From positions 1 through 57,755 of IMG/VR virus record IMGVR_UViG_3300005664_000003: DNA of 57,755 bases; one strand, 5' to 3'. Position 1 is the first letter of the stretch, and the number at the start of each line of letters is the position of its first letter. Position numbers and translations under genes: made by a program. Of this stretch, positions 34,584 through 43,223 are shown one piece after another. Below the pieces are notes generated by a model. That model had not been told where the DNA came from. It ran no database searches and saw only the letters and a program-made list of their open reading frames with translations. This DNA is from a virus.

Positions 34584-35772
34584 GTTTATTTAATGCTTGT
34601 ATCAATATTGAATTAGTTCCTCTGGTTACTACCTCTATTGCTGTTCTTGATAACCTGGTAATTGTTTTTGTTTTATTCGTATTTTGTTCTTCTTCTATCA
34701 CTCTTGGTTTGATACCAGGAAGGTGTTTATTAAGTCTATAGCTTTCATAGTAATCTAAAACATCTCTCGGTAAGCTATAAGTGTTTGAAGTCTGATTAAC
34801 TCCACTAACCACATACTGTCCTGTATCTTCATTCCACTGTTTTAAGTGAGCCCCAGCTACTATTTTAGTTAAAGTATTTACCTCAAAGTCAAAAAACTTT
34901 TTGCTAACCAGACCAGGATCAAATACAGGAATTCCTAATGGAGTAAAGTAAATGCTGTCAAGATTAGTATCAATAAAAGACATACATGTTTTACCACCTA
35001 ACTTTTCCAGATTTAAAATTTCATCTGTTGTACGAAAAGCACTATCTCCAGAATCTGCTATAGCTCCAGACAAGCTTAAAATACTCATGTGGGGAGTACC
35101 TTCAAGACTTTCCCAACATAAATAAGAGTTTAACTGTAAAATAAATAACTCAAACTGTTCCTTTGTCACACTGCCTGAACAACACAAATTATTGACCATC
35201 TTTTGAAAGGTACTACCTCCCCCTAAACAGAAAGGATTATTAAAAGAGTGATAATTAGTTTTTAAGTGTGAATGAATGTAACCTTTTGCTAGTTCTCTTT
35301 GACTTAAAGAGAACCTCATACCATATAAAGATGAAAGTAAAGTACCGTTTGTTGGATCTACTGTAAAATTAACAACTAAGTCATAGATTTTATGACTTGC
35401 ATCATGACTGTTAGTTATTGTTAACTCAGGGTAGTGAATGTAAATTATACCATTATCGTCAGGCATATAATAATGCCCAGGATGTAAGCTCTCCAACACT
35501 TCTTTAAATTCAACTATAGCATCTGGTAACTCAACTTCTATTAAATCTTTACGTAATACGGGTAAAAATGCACTATCTCCAATACCGTGTACCTTTACAT
35601 AAGATACTGGACCGTGATTTGCTAATACACTTAAATCATATTCTTCTTTGACTGGTAGTTTATGTCTTCCTTCTGAATGTCCGGGACCCAAGGAATAGTG
35701 AGTAACGTATCTAGGATAAGAACCATAAAATTCTTCTATAGCCTTTCGGCTAATTTTAAATAATTTTCTCAT
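34501..35772 (-). CDS. Possible E2-like protein of the JAB/E1 cluster, 423 residues
   Basis: First gene of the cluster, after a terminator. A beta-rich N-terminal region is followed by GYIHSHL (164-170) and FCLGGG with Cys182. This HxH then xCLG arrangement resembles the His-Pro-His to Cys-Leu-Gly stretch around the catalytic cysteine of divergent prokaryotic E2 enzymes. The C-terminal 50 residues are basic and low complexity. The E2 assignment is an inference from this motif and the JAB/E1 neighbours. It could equally be an unrelated partner. Confidence 0.5.
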   Translation of the reverse strand: MRKLFKISRKAIEEFYGSYPRYVTHYSLGPGHSEGRHKLPVKEEYDLSVLANHGPVSYVKVHGIGDSAFLPVLRKDLIEVELPDAIVEFKEVLESLHPGHYYMPDDNGIIYIHYPELTITNSHDASHKIYDLVVNFTVDPTNGTLLSSLYGMRFSLSQRELAKGYIHSHLKTNYHSFNNPFCLGGGSTFQKMVNNLCCSGSVTKEQFELFILQLNSYLCWESLEGTPHMSILSLSGAIADSGDSAFRTTDEILNLEKLGGKTCMSFIDTNLDSIYFTPLGIPVFDPGLVSKKFFDFEVNTLTKIVAGAHLKQWNEDTGQYVVSGVNQTSNTYSLPRDVLDYYESYRLNKHLPGIKPRVIEEEQNTNKTKTITRLSRTAIEVVTRGTNSILIQALNKHAKRTNPKEGSTSSSNREVSRANTLPA

Positions 35773-35793
35773 TTATCTGTTTGCAAAGAGTAA

Positions 35794-35819
35794 AAAGGTG
35801 AGGTATTAACCCCACCTTT
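35794..35819 (-). terminator. Rho-independent terminator before the E2/JAB/E1 cluster
   Basis: A 10-bp stem with one G-T pair (35810-35819 with 35794-35803) closes a 6-base loop and leads into T-rich sequence on the minus strand. It lies between the 49-residue SSB-tail gene and the 423-residue gene. The JAB/E1 cluster therefore probably needs its own promoter or read-through. Confidence 0.7.
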
Positions 35820-35842
35820 AAATAAAAACTCTATTTTTCCTT

Positions 35843-35992
35843 TTAGAAAGGAGTATCGTCTTCTTCGCTTGGTTTTTTGCTATTCACTAAGTGATTTTGT
35901 TGTTCAAACTGCTTTACAAAAGCATCTATAACTTCAAGCACTTCAGGAATAACATTACCTGATTCTTCGTTAGTCGTTTTTGCCTGAGTCAT
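35843..35992 (-). CDS. 49-residue protein ending in an SSB-like acidic tail
   Basis: A complete ATG-to-TAA frame, overlapping the previous gene's end by 23 bases. A helical middle (PEVLEVIDAFVKQFEQQN) is followed by the C-terminus SEEDDTPF. Acidic residues followed by xPF is the tip by which bacterial SSB proteins recruit repair and replication enzymes (for example DDDIPF). There is no OB fold. It may act as a detached or competing SSB tail, or be the interaction tail of a phage single-strand-binding complex. Confidence 0.6.
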   Translation of the reverse strand: MTQAKTTNEESGNVIPEVLEVIDAFVKQFEQQNHLVNSKKPSEEDDTPF

Positions 35993-36215
35993 TTTTCTCT
36001 ACTAAGAAGTACAATGTAAAGTCTCCTTCAGGTAGGGATTGACTGTCGCTTGTAAGAGAAGTACTGGTTTCTTTTACAAAGGCTTTCATTCCAATGGACC
36101 GAGCGCCTAATTCAGCGTCTTCGCTCTTCAGCTGGCCCCAGGTAGTAGCTGCCGAAAAGACAGTGTTCTGACCTGGTGCTGCTGTAGATGTCCACACAAT
36201 TTTACGTGTGCTCAT
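35970..36215 (-). CDS. Small beta-rich protein, possible ubiquitin-like fold (81 residues)
   Basis: The predicted order is strand-strand-helix-strand-strand: RKIVWTS, NTVFSAAT, TWGQLKS, GMKAFVKE, and the closing DSQSLPEGDFTLYFLVEK. The LPEGDFTLYFLV end resembles the last strand of MoaD- and PRTRC-C-like ubiquitin folds. It lacks a terminal Gly-Gly, ending SGKND, so a protease would have to trim it. It is two genes upstream of an E1/JAB cluster but separated by a terminator. G/C content is higher than that of neighbours. The fold call is tentative. Confidence 0.5.
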   Translation of the reverse strand: MSTRKIVWTSTAAPGQNTVFSAATTWGQLKSEDAELGARSIGMKAFVKETSTSLTSDSQSLPEGDFTLYFLVEKNDSGKND

Positions 36216-36237
36216 TCTTTCTTTTTTCGCGTTTTAA

Positions 36238-36510
36238 TTAGTCTGCAAATTCTTCAGACAGAATTTTCTTAGCGAGGGCGAGGTTATTTTTGTTTTCCTC
36301 AATTTCCTTCACCAAACCGAATACACGGTTGATTTGGAAATTACCATCACTGAAAGCTGCTTCATAAGCTGCTTCCAATGTAGCTGCTTTAGCAGTCAAA
36401 CGAGAAACCTCTTGCTCAGTTTGTGCTTTTGCGTTTGATGCAACCAATTTGTTTGAAGCTGCATTCTTTTCGTCTTTGCCTTGGTTCAGGCGGTCTAAAA
36501 ATTTACTCAT
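36238..36510 (-). CDS. Coiled-coil protein, 90 residues
   Basis: An Ala/Lys/Glu-rich helical protein, coiled coil over about residues 15-85. The codons are more G/C-rich than in flanking genes, as for the 81-residue gene next to it, suggesting high expression. No family recognised. It belongs to the early replication operon. Confidence 0.6.
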   Translation of the reverse strand: MSKFLDRLNQGKDEKNAASNKLVASNAKAQTEQEVSRLTAKAATLEAAYEAAFSDGNFQINRVFGLVKEIEENKNNLALAKKILSEEFAD

Positions 36511-36534
36511 TTTGCTTTATTTGTTTTGTTTTAA

Positions 36535-36873
36535 TTAAGCCTTCTTTTCAATCTCTTGTTTTACAAAGGGATTGTTCCTTTGATCACTGAAACTATCATT
36601 TCTGTGATGGTATAGGTAAAACATACAGTTAGCCATTATGTTAGCTATGTGATAAGTGCCAAGTTCCTGATCAACCTCTTCTTTTTCAAAGGTTGAAATT
36701 AAGTGTCTCTGTATTGATTCAAGGATTTCTTCTCTGTTTAATCCTTTTTTCCAATTATCAGGTCCGTACTTAATTGCTCCTGCTTCCAGGACTTTGACCA
36801 TTTCACCAACTGCTTCAAAATCAACTAAACCCCAGCGGAGTTTGCCTTTATTGAATCTTTTTGCTTGTTCCAT
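36535..36873 (-). CDS. DUF5664-type dATP/dGTP pyrophosphohydrolase-like protein
   Basis: The 112-residue protein reads RFNKGKLRWGLVDFEAVGEM, then AIKYGPDNWKKG, QRHL, E-x-D-x-E (EEVDQELG) and HI-x5-N. This is the conserved chain of the phage DUF5664 family of all-alpha NTP pyrophosphohydrolases. Relatives hydrolyse dATP or dGTP and can rebalance the dNTP pool, sometimes with base-modification pathways. No modification enzyme is visible here. Confidence 0.75.
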   Translation of the reverse strand: MEQAKRFNKGKLRWGLVDFEAVGEMVKVLEAGAIKYGPDNWKKGLNREEILESIQRHLISTFEKEEVDQELGTYHIANIMANCMFYLYHHRNDSFSDQRNNPFVKQEIEKKA

Positions 36874-37207
36874 CTTTTTTCTTTGATAATGGAACGTAGT
36901 AATTAAGTCGTGTTTTAAACTCTTCTTGTACTACAGTTGCTACTTTGTTAAGTAACTCTCTTGGCATATCATAACCTGCTGTAGAGAAGATAAAAACAGG
37001 ACTCTTTGAAGCCCTTCCTTTAGCAATTACTTTAGCTAATTCGGTATTCTCTTTATCACTGGGATTCTTTATTGAATAACCAAATGTAGCTACTCTTCCA
37101 ACTGCATCATCTTCATCATCACGCAAAGTATGTACTTCTGCCGCAAGGGTTAATTTTCGATCACCTTCCAGATCTACTGCCGGGAATACAATCATTCCGT
37201 CTTTCAT
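36848..37207 (-). CDS. Hypothetical protein, 119 residues
   Basis: A soluble alpha/beta protein with an acidic DDEDDAVGR stretch and a basic C-terminus (SKKKDGTSKKIQ). It lies between the primase and the pyrophosphohydrolase-like gene with 4- and 26-base overlaps. No known motif. A replication accessory role is possible from position. Confidence 0.55.
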   Translation of the reverse strand: MKDGMIVFPAVDLEGDRKLTLAAEVHTLRDDEDDAVGRVATFGYSIKNPSDKENTELAKVIAKGRASKSPVFIFSTAGYDMPRELLNKVATVVQEEFKTRLNYYVPLSKKKDGTSKKIQ

Positions 37208-38190
37208 GTTAATAATTTATTTATTGTTTCTTGAGCGTGTTCAAATCCATACTTGAAACATAGATCACTTTTGTCCTTAGCTTCTTCGAGAAATCTTGGT
37301 TTTAGCCAAGGATATAGAGACATGTATTTCTCTACCTGCTTTCTTCCAGCAGCATCAGGATCAAGAGTTAAGTAAACTTCGTCAAATCGTTCTTTTAGTT
37401 CAAGCATTTTATTGTGTGGAATCATAGTTGTTTCACTCTTCCCACTTACTGCAGGAAATCCCAGTCTATGACAAAAGATAACATCCTTCATTGACTTGTC
37501 AATTACAAGCTTTTGACCAGTCTTGGGGAGTTGCATATATCCAAGAAAATAGTTTTCAGGAAGATCATTCCTGAATTTATATTTCTTGTCTACATAAGGG
37601 GCGTAGAGTTGGTAATATTCTCCTACTCTGTAGTAAAACATTGGGTCTGGGGCTAGTTGTGGAGTAGCTTGACCTTCGTATGTCCAATAAAATTTAACTT
37701 GACCTGCGTTAAAAAAGGATAAAAGAGCCTGATCTACTTTTAAGGTAGACCAGTACTCTTTCGCCACCTTAGTCAAATTACAATCGACTACTTTTATTTT
37801 AATGTTGTTTTCAACAGGTTTTTCATACCATACAATCTTCTCTTTCCTAACTGGATTAGTGGTATTGTAACCTAAGTCGAAATCTTCATTTATCCTTGCA
37901 AGTACTTCATTTGAATTGTTAAGCCCTTCAATCATCCGTATCAACTTAAAGATACTACCTGCTTCACCTGTAGCGTGGTCCTTCCACATATATTCAATAC
38001 GTGGGGATCTACACTCATAAATGGAGAAGCTTGGATAATTGTCTTTTCTGTAATAAGGAGCTTGATAAGCTTTACCAGGAATGATATTATCTATTCCTGT
38101 GTAATAGCAGTACAAAGTGTACTCATCTACCAGATCAAGTACAGCTTCTTCTGTAAGAACTATGGACTTGTAAACTTCATCAAAGTCCAT
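37204..38190 (-). CDS. DnaG-type DNA primase
   Basis: The 328-residue protein has a TOPRIM domain in its second half: VIDKSMKDVIFCHRLGFPAV (about 229-248), then TLDPDAAGR with D277 and D279, and a final KDKSDLC. The usual glutamate at the start of TOPRIM appears replaced by Asp231. A basic N-terminal region with several Cys and His precedes it. It makes RNA primers and probably pairs with the helicase encoded nearby. It is shorter than bacterial DnaG and lacks the helicase-binding domain. Confidence 0.75.
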   Translation of the reverse strand: MDFDEVYKSIVLTEEAVLDLVDEYTLYCYYTGIDNIIPGKAYQAPYYRKDNYPSFSIYECRSPRIEYMWKDHATGEAGSIFKLIRMIEGLNNSNEVLARINEDFDLGYNTTNPVRKEKIVWYEKPVENNIKIKVVDCNLTKVAKEYWSTLKVDQALLSFFNAGQVKFYWTYEGQATPQLAPDPMFYYRVGEYYQLYAPYVDKKYKFRNDLPENYFLGYMQLPKTGQKLVIDKSMKDVIFCHRLGFPAVSGKSETTMIPHNKMLELKERFDEVYLTLDPDAAGRKQVEKYMSLYPWLKPRFLEEAKDKSDLCFKYGFEHAQETINKLLT

Positions 38191-38198
38191 AAGACTTA

Positions 38199-38876
38199 TT
38201 AATTAAACAGTGATTCTGCTTGTTTAGCGTCTTCTGCAGACACTTGTTGTTGACCTCCTACAGGTTCAGGGTTTGCATAACCGTTCTCTGTTTCCCACTT
38301 AGTAAATTTCACTTTACTTTGAGCCTTTGGTACTACCATTGGTTCAATAAATGGATTAGAATCCAGGAATTTAGTACGCAGACGTGGGTAATGTTTAGCC
38401 TTAGATTGGCGAATAAACAACACACGCATTTTCTTACCTGACTCTCCTACAAATGGAGCCATCTGGGCAATGAACTGATCTACAATATTGCTGTAAACCT
38501 TGTCAATTACTCCTTGAGTTGTCAATTTCTTGTTAAAGTCATCTCCTGCAGTAAGTCCTGTACCTGCAAAGATGTCCCATGTAATGCTGTCTTTAGTTTT
38601 GTATTGTTGCAAGATCTTGTTGAGAGGATCTCTAACATCTGCAATATCTTTCATCAAGACATCTGCAGTTTTAGTTTCTCCTTGCATGTTCTCCAGTTTA
38701 GGAGGATAGATCAGAAGATCTTGTTCATTTTTATCAAAGGACACGGAGTCAGATGAATTCATTGCAGCAATAGGATCAATCTCCCCCGCTTCTTTAAACC
38801 CAATAACCAATGTTCCTTGATCGTTTTTTGTCGTTTTAGTGATCACTAAGTTCTCGTGAATACCGACTTTTAGCAT
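38199..38876 (-). CDS. Hypothetical replication-block protein, 225 residues
   Basis: A soluble protein with a mixed fold, a basic patch (IRQSKAKHYPRLRTK, about 155-169) and a Gln/Glu-rich tail ending QAESLFN. Its position between primase and recombinase genes suggests a DNA-binding helper, possibly a single-strand-binding protein, but no motif proves this. Confidence 0.6.
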   Translation of the reverse strand: MLKVGIHENLVITKTTKNDQGTLVIGFKEAGEIDPIAAMNSSDSVSFDKNEQDLLIYPPKLENMQGETKTADVLMKDIADVRDPLNKILQQYKTKDSITWDIFAGTGLTAGDDFNKKLTTQGVIDKVYSNIVDQFIAQMAPFVGESGKKMRVLFIRQSKAKHYPRLRTKFLDSNPFIEPMVVPKAQSKVKFTKWETENGYANPEPVGGQQQVSAEDAKQAESLFN

Positions 38877-38897
38877 GTATAGAATAGTTTAAGTTAA

Positions 38898-39524
38898 TTA
38901 CACTTTTGATGTTTGTTGAACTTCCTGTGGTGAAGTTGTTGCTTTACGCATCTCCTCCAGATTCTCAGTTGTGTTCAACGGGTAAATTGTAAGATTTTCT
39001 CTCCGTTCGTTCGTTTTGTTTCCAGCTTCAGCTCCTCTTTCAATTGTTTTTGGTATATAAGCAATACCATCTTCAGTCTTGATGGGATAATCAATAACTA
39101 CTTGCAGATCGCAGTACTTCTGTTCATCTGTCAAATAGCCCATTGATCTCACAAGACTAAGTAACTCTTTACACACAGAACCTTGGGTTTGTACACTAGA
39201 TAGTGGATTTCCTTCTGAATCAAATCTACATGTACTAAATAAGGTTACTTTAGCTTCAGATTTAGGGACAGCAGCAACCAGAATCATACGGGGTAATTCT
39301 GCTGTTGGAGTCCATTCAGTGGAATCAAACACATCAAAACCGTTACCCCTGTTCTCACTGCTTTTAATCTTATACTCTAAATCAAACTTGTCTGTTAATT
39401 CCTTACTTGGATAAACTTCTCCGGTACTAAAAATCCTCAAGGCTAAACCTTCAGGGTGTCTTGTAGTAGGAACTCTTTTCCTGGTTGTGTCTTTGAGTGT
39501 TAAATTTTGCAAAAAAGAATACAT
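38898..39524 (-). CDS. Hypothetical replication-block protein, 208 residues
   Basis: A soluble, beta-rich protein with many Thr and charged residues and a low-complexity Thr/Gln end. No recognised domain. It sits directly downstream of the Sak4-like ATPase gene, so a recombination accessory role is likely but unproven. Confidence 0.6.
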   Translation of the reverse strand: MYSFLQNLTLKDTTRKRVPTTRHPEGLALRIFSTGEVYPSKELTDKFDLEYKIKSSENRGNGFDVFDSTEWTPTAELPRMILVAAVPKSEAKVTLFSTCRFDSEGNPLSSVQTQGSVCKELLSLVRSMGYLTDEQKYCDLQVVIDYPIKTEDGIAYIPKTIERGAEAGNKTNERRENLTIYPLNTTENLEEMRKATTSPQEVQQTSKV

Positions 39525-39536
39525 CTTCTTTTATTT

Positions 39537-40271
39537 TTAATCAATATAGATCTTATTCCAGCTTGTTTCTATTGTTCCGTCCTCTTTGAGTTCAGATAAT
39601 GGAAACTTAGCATTACGTAAATGTGGCGATCTGGCTCCACAAGTTACTTCATCAGTAGTTTGAAATGTAATAATGTTCTTATTACCTTCACGGTACATGA
39701 AACCGATTGCATCAGCATTAGCACAAACAATAGTCTTTAACTTACCAGTTAAATCTATGTCTTTAGCTGACACTTCCTTCCCTCCTTTTTCAATTATTTT
39801 ATCTTTAATATGACCAAACAATATCATACGCTCACATACTCCAGCTACCATGTCAATCATCATCATGTAGGCTTCACGGATATACAAGTAACCTGCACCA
39901 TTAGGCAGGTTAAGGATATTATCTGTGTAGCTTCTTCCCATTGGAGTCTTTTGATACAGTTTTAAAGCTAATGGAACAACTAATGTTTCCAGTGCTGTAC
40001 CTGTATCAAGCGCTATGTACTTGTAAGGCTTTCCTTGTTTCTTAATTTCTTCTACTATTGCGTATAGTTCCTGATATGTGCTGGCTTTCAACACCATCAG
40101 GTTGTCAACTGAATCACTACCATTCTCAATATCAATAAGAAGAGAATTCTCCAGTCCTGACATTAAACTTGTTTTACCTACTTTTGGAGCAGAGTAAATA
40201 ACTAGTTTTTGTGGGGATTTGGTGATTGCCTTCCTTGTTTGAGTTGGTAGTTTAATTGTTTCTTCAGGCAT
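39537..40271 (-). CDS. Sak4-like RecA-fold ATPase (phage recombinase)
   Basis: The 244-residue protein has a Walker A SAPKVGKTS (27-35), the acidic strand LLIDIENGSD (44-53) and the Walker B-like KYIALDTGTALE. This arrangement and size match the AAA_24/Sak4 single-strand annealing recombinases of phages. It would promote strand pairing with the phage's single-strand-binding protein. It overlaps the helicase gene upstream by one base. Confidence 0.75.
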   Translation of the reverse strand: MPEETIKLPTQTRKAITKSPQKLVIYSAPKVGKTSLMSGLENSLLIDIENGSDSVDNLMVLKASTYQELYAIVEEIKKQGKPYKYIALDTGTALETLVVPLALKLYQKTPMGRSYTDNILNLPNGAGYLYIREAYMMMIDMVAGVCERMILFGHIKDKIIEKGGKEVSAKDIDLTGKLKTIVCANADAIGFMYREGNKNIITFQTTDEVTCGARSPHLRNAKFPLSELKEDGTIETSWNKIYID

Positions 40272-41347
40272 TAATTATATCTTGTTGCTTGTAAGTAATC
40301 TTCTGCAGTCATGTCTTTTGCATACGGTAATTGATCAAAGTAATTGACTGCTCCGTATGCTTTAATGGGTATGTATTTGTTCATAACTCCTTCCCTGTGT
40401 TTTAGAATATGTAAGGTTCTCAGCCATGACTGTAACTGTTCCATATCATATCCTTTAAACGTAGTTTGTCCTTCCTTCATGTGCCTTATTGGTTCATAAA
40501 GACCTAGTACAATATTAGCATCTTTAGTTGGTCTTCTTGAATCTTCTGCATCTCGCAGGATTGGAGAAGTAATGCCGTATCTTGACCGGTCTGTTGAAGC
40601 AATTTCAGCTGATATTTGTTGTAGAATACAGATAAAGAACCTACACTTGTTCCTGAATAAAACTGAAATACGACTAATCCTGTCAATACTACTTTTAACA
40701 GTATCATGACCAGGTTCTACCTCAGCAATATTAATGGTATCAAAGATAGCAATAAGTAGTTTATTTGGATTGTTTGGAACCCAATTACCACACTCACTAA
40801 CCCATCTTCCCTCTCTTTCAAATGTTCCATTCCTCTTTGCCATTTCAAACAAAACATCATGATAAAGAGTGGGGGAAACCTCTCCATCAACGATAGTACA
40901 CTTCCTTTCAAAGTCCTCAAAATATGAAGTATACTCAGCACTATGAACTAATGCTGCTTGTTCCTGATCCAGCTTTCTACCACCCCATCCAAAGATATTA
41001 GCGGTTGGAATAATCTTTCCATATTCCATGAAAGCTTTCCTGCTTATAGCAGCAGCCATATTATTCTCTGCAGCTATTTCAAGACTGAAATCAGCTATTT
41101 CAACATCAAACTTAGTTGGGTCATTTACTGACCTATAATGCTCGTAAGGAGTATGTACATACAGATGACGACCTAAACCTGTTTTACCAACAGCTGTTTC
41201 TGCTATCATATTAACGTATACTGCCTGTCTCACACCATACAGATATTCGTTATATAACGGCAGGTTAGTTGGAACCCAGTTTGGTATATCACTATGACCA
41301 GAGTTACTTAAAGCAAGTGTTCTTCCAATCAGACTCATGATTCCCAA
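40271..41347 (-). CDS. DnaB-type replicative helicase
   Basis: The 358-residue RecA-fold protein has Walker A ETAVGKTG (50-57), Walker B-like LLIAIFDTINI, the ILQQIS sensor strand and a late ILKHREG segment, as in DnaB/gp41 family helicases. It lacks the DnaB N-terminal primase-binding domain, common in phage forms. It should unwind DNA ahead of the family A polymerase. The stop shares a base with the Sak4-like start. Confidence 0.75.
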   Translation of the reverse strand: MGIMSLIGRTLALSNSGHSDIPNWVPTNLPLYNEYLYGVRQAVYVNMIAETAVGKTGLGRHLYVHTPYEHYRSVNDPTKFDVEIADFSLEIAAENNMAAAISRKAFMEYGKIIPTANIFGWGGRKLDQEQAALVHSAEYTSYFEDFERKCTIVDGEVSPTLYHDVLFEMAKRNGTFEREGRWVSECGNWVPNNPNKLLIAIFDTINIAEVEPGHDTVKSSIDRISRISVLFRNKCRFFICILQQISAEIASTDRSRYGITSPILRDAEDSRRPTKDANIVLGLYEPIRHMKEGQTTFKGYDMEQLQSWLRTLHILKHREGVMNKYIPIKAYGAVNYFDQLPYAKDMTAEDYLQATRYN

Positions 41348-41814
41348 CGATTACTACCGTCATTGTTTTGTACTGCTTTGTTTTCAGGTTTATACTCATC
41401 ATATTCATGTTTCCAGGTACCGTTCACGAGGTAATTACTTAAGATTTGCTTATAAGATACTGTCTTATAATAATGCTTTGTTGAAGCTACTAATCTCTCA
41501 TAATTAATACTTGGATCATTAACAATCTTCACAAGAGCTTTAACTGCAACTTCTGAATATTGTCTAACAGTGTATTGTCCTGTACCGTTAGGAGATGTAA
41601 CCCTGTGAGGGATCTCTGCATCTGCTATGAACTTATTCCACAACTCCTTCCTGTCTGAAGGATTAGAAATTGTAGCTACTCTTAAAGGAATCACAATTTC
41701 GTCTCCTCCTCCCAACTCGTTATTTAACTTCTGAGTTGGGACGAATTGACCAGATACCATAACTCCATACCCATTATCCAGCAGCCACTGTACTGCTTCC
41801 CTTAAATTCTCCAT
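41335..41814 (-). CDS. Hypothetical protein between two helicase genes, 159 residues
   Basis: A soluble helical protein with a Gly-rich ELGGGDE loop and a Trp/Asn-rich tail. It overlaps the SF2 helicase end by 41 bases and the DnaB-type start by 13. It may be a helicase loader or accessory factor by position. No motif supports that. Confidence 0.6.
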   Translation of the reverse strand: MENLREAVQWLLDNGYGVMVSGQFVPTQKLNNELGGGDEIVIPLRVATISNPSDRKELWNKFIADAEIPHRVTSPNGTGQYTVRQYSEVAVKALVKIVNDPSINYERLVASTKHYYKTVSYKQILSNYLVNGTWKHEYDEYKPENKAVQNNDGSNRWES

Positions 41815-43042
41815 CTTTAATTTTCAATGTACTATCCAGTACAATTGTTCTTGAACTGCCTTTAAATGAGGCCAGCATTCTTTCTACCCATTTCTGAGCT
41901 TGTGTAGGGATAATTATAGCCTTAAACGCTCCTGTTTCAGTTCTCACATAGTCCCAAAACTGAGGTATTAGAAGTATGTACTTAGCTGTTTGATCTGGTC
42001 TTAATCTCATTAAACGTCCATGAGTTTGATGAAAATCAGTCTCACCTCCATCATAAGATTCCTTTATACTATAGTTTACTCCAACCAGGTTTACACCACG
42101 GTTAAGTTTCTTCACTACAGAAAGGGTATTTATATTACCAGCATTCAACTCTGCAACTCCATCAAACCACTTTGGGGACTTCCCGTGAAAAGGGTAAGGA
42201 AACTTGTCGGCTTGGGAGGTGAGATTACTGAATATGATGACCTTATTACCTTCTTCTGAATGAATTATTCTAAGTAGTTCTTTGACAACCTCAACTGAGG
42301 AATTAAGACTATCCAGAATCTTTTTACGTTTGGCAGCAACAATCCTCAACTTCCACTCAGCAGCTTTATAATCGCTCTGGTTAGAAGGATCAACACCCTC
42401 TATAAAGTATTTCTTTTCCAGTTTGGATTTAACAACAAGAGCTTTTTGAAACTCTTTGTCATAATACTTGTACAGATCATTTTCAGAGGTAAAGAAGGTA
42501 CCTCCTGCTCTTTTCTTTTGTTCAATATTTTTAACCTTACTTAAAGGAAACTTGATGAAAATAAGCTCACTCTTATTCAACATACCTGCTTCCTGCATAG
42601 TATCAATAGATTCTTTAAAACAGATAGGTGCGTACTTATTAATAAGCTCTTCTTTCTTCTCTGTCGTAAATCCTGTAAGACCAAGAATTACTTTACAGAC
42701 ATTATTTTCAAAGAACTGTGCGTACCCTTCTGCTATAAAATCTATCTCATCAGCTATTACAAAATCAAAACTTTTATCCTTCCAACGATAAACTGTTTGA
42801 TAACATTCAGAAACAACTTTACTATAGTCAAATCCAAACTTATCAAATTCTGCTTTCCAGTTTACATCTCTGAGTTGTTCTGAGTTTGTAAGTAAAAGAA
42901 CACTGGGGGGATTGATTTCTTTTACAAGATCGATTGCTACTTTACTTTTACCCCCGCCTGTTGGCAAGATAATAGTACTCTTCTTATTGGAATTAAGCCA
43001 TGCTTGTTTGGCTTTTTCCTGTATCTCCTCCCTTGGATCCAT
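41774..43042 (-). CDS. Superfamily 2 DNA helicase
   Basis: The 422-residue protein has motif I LPTGGGKS (26-33), motif II DEID (98-101), motif III-like LGLTGFT, and a motif VI-like QTHGRLMRLRPDQ (about 345). The set is that of UvsW/RecG-like SF2 enzymes used in phage repair and fork processing. The motif VI arginine pair is present, so it should be active. Confidence 0.8.
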   Translation of the reverse strand: MDPREEIQEKAKQAWLNSNKKSTIILPTGGGKSKVAIDLVKEINPPSVLLLTNSEQLRDVNWKAEFDKFGFDYSKVVSECYQTVYRWKDKSFDFVIADEIDFIAEGYAQFFENNVCKVILGLTGFTTEKKEELINKYAPICFKESIDTMQEAGMLNKSELIFIKFPLSKVKNIEQKKRAGGTFFTSENDLYKYYDKEFQKALVVKSKLEKKYFIEGVDPSNQSDYKAAEWKLRIVAAKRKKILDSLNSSVEVVKELLRIIHSEEGNKVIIFSNLTSQADKFPYPFHGKSPKWFDGVAELNAGNINTLSVVKKLNRGVNLVGVNYSIKESYDGGETDFHQTHGRLMRLRPDQTAKYILLIPQFWDYVRTETGAFKAIIIPTQAQKWVERMLASFKGSSRTIVLDSTLKIKDGEFKGSSTVAAG

Positions 43043-43223
43043 CCCTTTCTTTTAAATATTTTTCAACAAGTTCCTTCGTTCTGAATGAGATTATCTTATG
43101 ATGTATTGTGTCACTATAAAACTTCTTTTTCCAGAGACTAACACCATCCCATACATAACCATTATCAGATACCCATTCAGCAAAATTACCTAAATCAGCT
43201 TCTCTTTGCTCTTCGTTTTGCAT
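42993..43223 (-). CDS. Small hypothetical protein, 76 residues
   Basis: A mixed alpha/beta protein with WVSDNGYVWDGVSLWKK near the middle and a Gly/Ser/Lys tail that overlaps the helicase start by 50 bases. No family recognised. It is likely co-translated with the helicase. Confidence 0.5.
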   Translation of the reverse strand: MQNEEQREADLGNFAEWVSDNGYVWDGVSLWKKKFYSDTIHHKIISFRTKELVEKYLKERDGSKGGDTGKSQTSMA

